Source of the DNA: Smittia aterrima
Lineage: Eukaryota; Arthropoda; Insecta; Diptera; Chironomidae
Assembly: GCA_033063855.1 (NCBI GenBank)
Contig: CP093830.1
Span: 10,726,854 to 10,790,853, forward strand
DNA length: 64,000 nucleotides
Direction of reading: 5' to 3'
Shown here: positions 62,252-64,000 of the stretch, in pieces
Layout: each line of letters begins with the position of its first letter
Position numbering within the stretch: the first letter of the stretch is position 1
Program-made: the position numbers and the translations under genes
The notes under the pieces: generated by a model
The model's database searches: none
What the model saw: only the letters and a program-made list of their open reading frames with translations
What the model was told of the DNA's origin: nothing

Positions 62252-64000
62252 ATGGAGAATACATATGGCATTGGCATAGCAAATCGCTATGAATTGTTCT
62301 ACGATCAGGACGACGTCGTCGACTTCGAGACCGTGATAACGAAGAAAAAGAAGTCGAAGGAACCGGCAACTGCACAGCAAACTCCGGCACCTGCTTCAGC
62401 GATTCAACAGAAATCCGCTGCCGAGAAGGAGAACAAGCAAGTCAAAAAGGAAACTGGACCACAAAAGGCGACATCGGATCAACCACGGCGAGGAATTAAA
62501 GAACAATCAAACAACAGCAATAAAGATTCAGCAGCACCCAGGAAGGATGGCGGTGAGTGTTCGAGTTCCCTTTTTTGGAAAATTTCTCACGAGTTCCTCA
62601 TGTCACGACGAAAGAGTGTGCGTGCGTGAAGAGAATTGTCACGAATTGCGTAAACTTTCAACGAAAAGTTCATGTTGGGAAAATTGGAAAATGTGATAAG
62701 TTCTTTGTGTGAGTTTTGTCAATGAGAGAACTGAGAGCAGCACGAGAATCACGTTTTTGCCTTCATGATGGAAAAATTGAAATTTCACTAAGTTGCGCTG
62801 AAAGTTTCGAGTTAAAACTTGATTCATGAGATTGGCGTGATTGAAAACTTTGCGTTGATGATCATTAGAAAAGCTCATTCGCGAAAGTAAACAATAAACA
62901 TTTAAATTTAAAATTTGAAAGGAAAAAAAAACATTTTGCGTTCAAGTGTGCTCGATGTCCGTTGGTGTTGGTGGAAACACTTTGATCGACTTTTCCTCCG
63001 CATTTTCTAATAATTTTCCTTTTATGGAATTCGTAATGCAATCGGATGATTGTGCTGATGCAACTTGATATTGTCTTAATCAGCAAATGTCTGCATTTAA
63101 GTGGAAATATTTGCGCCGGCGCAACCAACACAAGAAGCAAATCGCGCTCTCCCTCGAACAGAAAAAAATATTTTTTCTCAACTAAAAACACGTGCGGAAG
63201 AAATTTTCCTTTGAATTGATTTTCCTTCTAGCCGCTATTATTTTTCCATGAGGCATTTGCGACATGATTCTCCTCGACCACTTGCCAATTATGTAATTCG
63301 TTGTTAGAGAAATTTTCCGAATTCTTTTTCATGTTTTTAGGTTATTCAAACTTGAACTCAATTTCAAATTTTGATTTTAGAAAAAGGATTCACAAACTCA
63401 CGACCGGCATTCAACAAAACAGGCGGTAACGCTGGCGAGAACCGCGAAGAACGTAACAATCGTCGCAATCGGGAAATGAATGGAAATGTTGATTTTGAAA
63501 AGCAACCACGAACGGGCAATGCTGGAGGAGCTGTTGGACCACGTCGAGATAATCCGAATCGTCGCAACTTTGATGGTAAACGGGATGGAAAGCGTGAACG
63601 TGATCGTCAGTCAGGAAGCGATAAGACAGGTGTTAAATCGGTTGACAAGCGTGATGGAGGCGGAGCACATAACTGGGGAAGCCACAAACAGGATATCGAT
63701 GACCTCAACAAGCCGCCAACTGATGATGAAAACAAGGAAGGAGGAGATGAAAACGCTGATGACTCAACGCCAACTGTAGCAGTCGAAGAAGAGCCTAAGG
63801 AAATGACCCTCGATGAATGGAAAGCTCAGCGTCAAGCTCAGTTACTTCAACCACAATATAACTTGCGCAAAGCCGGAGAAGGAGAAGATAATGCTCAATG
63901 GGATAAGATGAAGCGTTTAGATAAGAAGATTGGTGATGGTGATGTTGGACGTAAGGAAGATATCGCTGCTGCTGCTGCTAAGAAGGAAGCTGACGCTAAA
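62252..64000 (+). CDS. vig: SERBP1 / vig-type RNA-binding protein (3' end outside the window)
   Basis: Exon 1 is 62252-62552 and exon 2 starts at 63381 and runs past the window end; an 828-bp intron separates them (GGCG|GTGAG donor, GATTTTAG acceptor). The start (MENTYGIGIANRYELF) is followed by a charged Lys/Gln-rich region. Arg/Gly/Asn-rich stretches come next (ENREERNNRRNRE, VGPRRDNPNRRNFDGKRD), then the HABP4/SERBP1 signature GAHNWGS, then EMTLDEWKAQR and the acidic-helical segment. This family associates with ribosomes (clamping inactive 80S with eEF2) and, as Drosophila Vig, with RISC and heterochromatin. The coding sequence is intact as far as visible. Flies have two paralogues (vig, vig2), and which one this matches is not resolved. 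Confidence 0.92.
62553..63380 (+). other. Intron 1 of the SERBP1/vig gene
   Basis: An 828-bp intron. Only short open frames; no nested gene or repeat recognised. Confidence 0.8.

Overview
The window is nuclear DNA of an insect, most likely a lower dipteran (nematoceran, midge-like). It is AT-rich. Spliced genes have mostly 55-75 bp introns with GT-AG ends, and the gene content (futsch, InR, a DM4/12 secreted protein, SERBP1/vig) is that of a fly. The species cannot be fixed from the sequence alone. Exon models below were built by hand from splice signals. Each complete model was tested for continuity of frame: the summed coding length divides by three in every case except futsch, which carries one extra base.

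Layout. 1-7.2 kb: a small DM4/12-type secreted protein gene (minus) and sparse DNA. 7.2-30.8 kb: one giant minus-strand gene, futsch/MAP1B. Its 13.4-kb exon carries about 65 tandem copies of a 123-bp (41-residue) repeat, and its first intron is 6 kb. 30.8-34 kb: upstream DNA of futsch. 34-35.5 kb: an EF-hand calcium-binding protein (minus). 36-37.3 kb: an intronless, divergent Rpt5-type proteasome ATPase (plus). 37.4-41.2 kb: four adjacent minus-strand genes for small secreted proteins, one of them a multi-domain TIL (trypsin-inhibitor-like) protein. 41.4-43 kb: a class B (calcitonin/DH31-like) neuropeptide receptor (minus). 45.5-46 kb: a compact CCCH zinc-finger protein related to ZC3H11A. 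46.6-48 kb: a nischarin-like PX/leucine-rich-repeat protein (minus). 50-54.8 kb: the insulin receptor InR, 10 coding exons. 57.4-58 kb: a THEM6-like hotdog thioesterase. 58.7-61.6 kb: a TTC39-family protein. 62.3 kb to the window end: the 5' part of a SERBP1/vig gene.

The genes do not form an operon or a single pathway. The noteworthy points are: (i) a single-base frame lesion inside the nearly identical futsch array, with two array sub-families and an exact 8-unit higher-order duplication; (ii) the Rpt5-like ATPase, which lacks introns, has lost the aromatic residue of pore loop 1 and has an altered C-terminal HbYX motif; (iii) a tight cluster of secreted-protein genes next to it; (iv) two perfect FOXO-type sites upstream of InR; (v) a short dispersed element present twice, 16.5 kb apart. 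No mobile element with coding capacity, CRISPR array, tRNA or rRNA was recognised.
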